DNA of 64,000 nucleotides from assembly GCA_033002965.1 (NCBI GenBank), contig JAURVB010002564.1, forward strand, positions 1-64,000, in the 5' to 3' direction. This DNA is from Piper betle. Lineage: Eukaryota > Streptophyta > Magnoliopsida > Piperales > Piperaceae. Below the pieces are notes generated by a model. The model was not told the DNA's origin. It ran no database searches and was given only the letters and a program-made list of their open reading frames with translations. A program made the translations under genes and the position numbers. This document shows positions 63,864 to 64,000 of this stretch, piece by piece (position 1 is the stretch's first letter; each line of letters opens with the position of its first letter).

Positions 63864-64000
63864 TTGGCTTTCTGTAAAATACCTTCTTATGTAATATTAT
63901 TATATTGAATATTAACACTATTTAAATTTAGGTCATAGGGATTCTTCAACGAGATCAGAAGCTATCTTCAAGTAGTAGTAATAGATTTTCACTAGCTAGG

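Overview
This is a plant nuclear window. The evidence is short exons with GT-AG introns, AT-rich intergenic DNA with (TA)n and (AAT)n tracts, an LTR-retrotransposon end, and only plant-type gene families. Several genes have GC-rich 5' ends that decline toward AT-rich introns and 3' ends (the small-peptide gene, the PP2A subunit, the LHP1-like gene, the CAF1-like gene). That gradient leans toward a monocot, but this is inference and the species is not identified.

Layout, left to right: LTR-retrotransposon end and repeat DNA (1-2180); an 8-exon ankyrin/PGG membrane protein (+, 2292-7214); an F-box gene (+, 7752-9114); an EPF-like secreted peptide (-, 9853-10080); a 4.8 kb gap; PP2A catalytic subunit (+, 14868-17531); a disrupted FLOURY1/zein-binding-like gene (-, 18641-20555); an unknown small membrane protein (-, 22317-22847); an LHP1-like chromodomain protein (-, 23906-27303); cyclin T1-like (-, 28332-32146); an mTERF2-like organelle protein (+, 35587-39022); an OBERON-type PHD protein (-, 41057-44557); a G-protein gamma subunit (+, 45777-47690) convergent with an ARL5-like GTPase (-, 47912-49490); an mTERF4-like protein (-, 50968-52481); a CAF1 deadenylase (-, 54325-55286); 3.7 kb of AT-rich DNA; a TSJT1/DUF3700 protein (+, 59078-60793); and a broken leucine-rich-repeat gene (+, 62562 to the window end).

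The genes look like an ordinary euchromatic mixture, not an operon-like or pathway cluster. Themes recur: chromatin and transcription (LHP1, cyclin T, OBERON-like), RNA fate (CAF1), organelle gene expression (two mTERFs) and signalling (PP2A, G-gamma, ARL5, EPFL).

The strongest unexplained pattern is that about half the genes have conserved reading frames broken by single-base losses. Most of these sit in short homopolymers and all shift in the same direction, while neighbouring genes and splice phases are perfect. This looks more like uncorrected single-molecule sequencing errors than many independent pseudogenes, and matters for any use of this annotation. I found no convincing new biological system. 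The most interesting real structures are a six-frame-open hexamer expansion inside an ankyrin gene, a 26-nt chromodomain exon next to a minisatellite intron, and an inverted pair of dispersed repeats.
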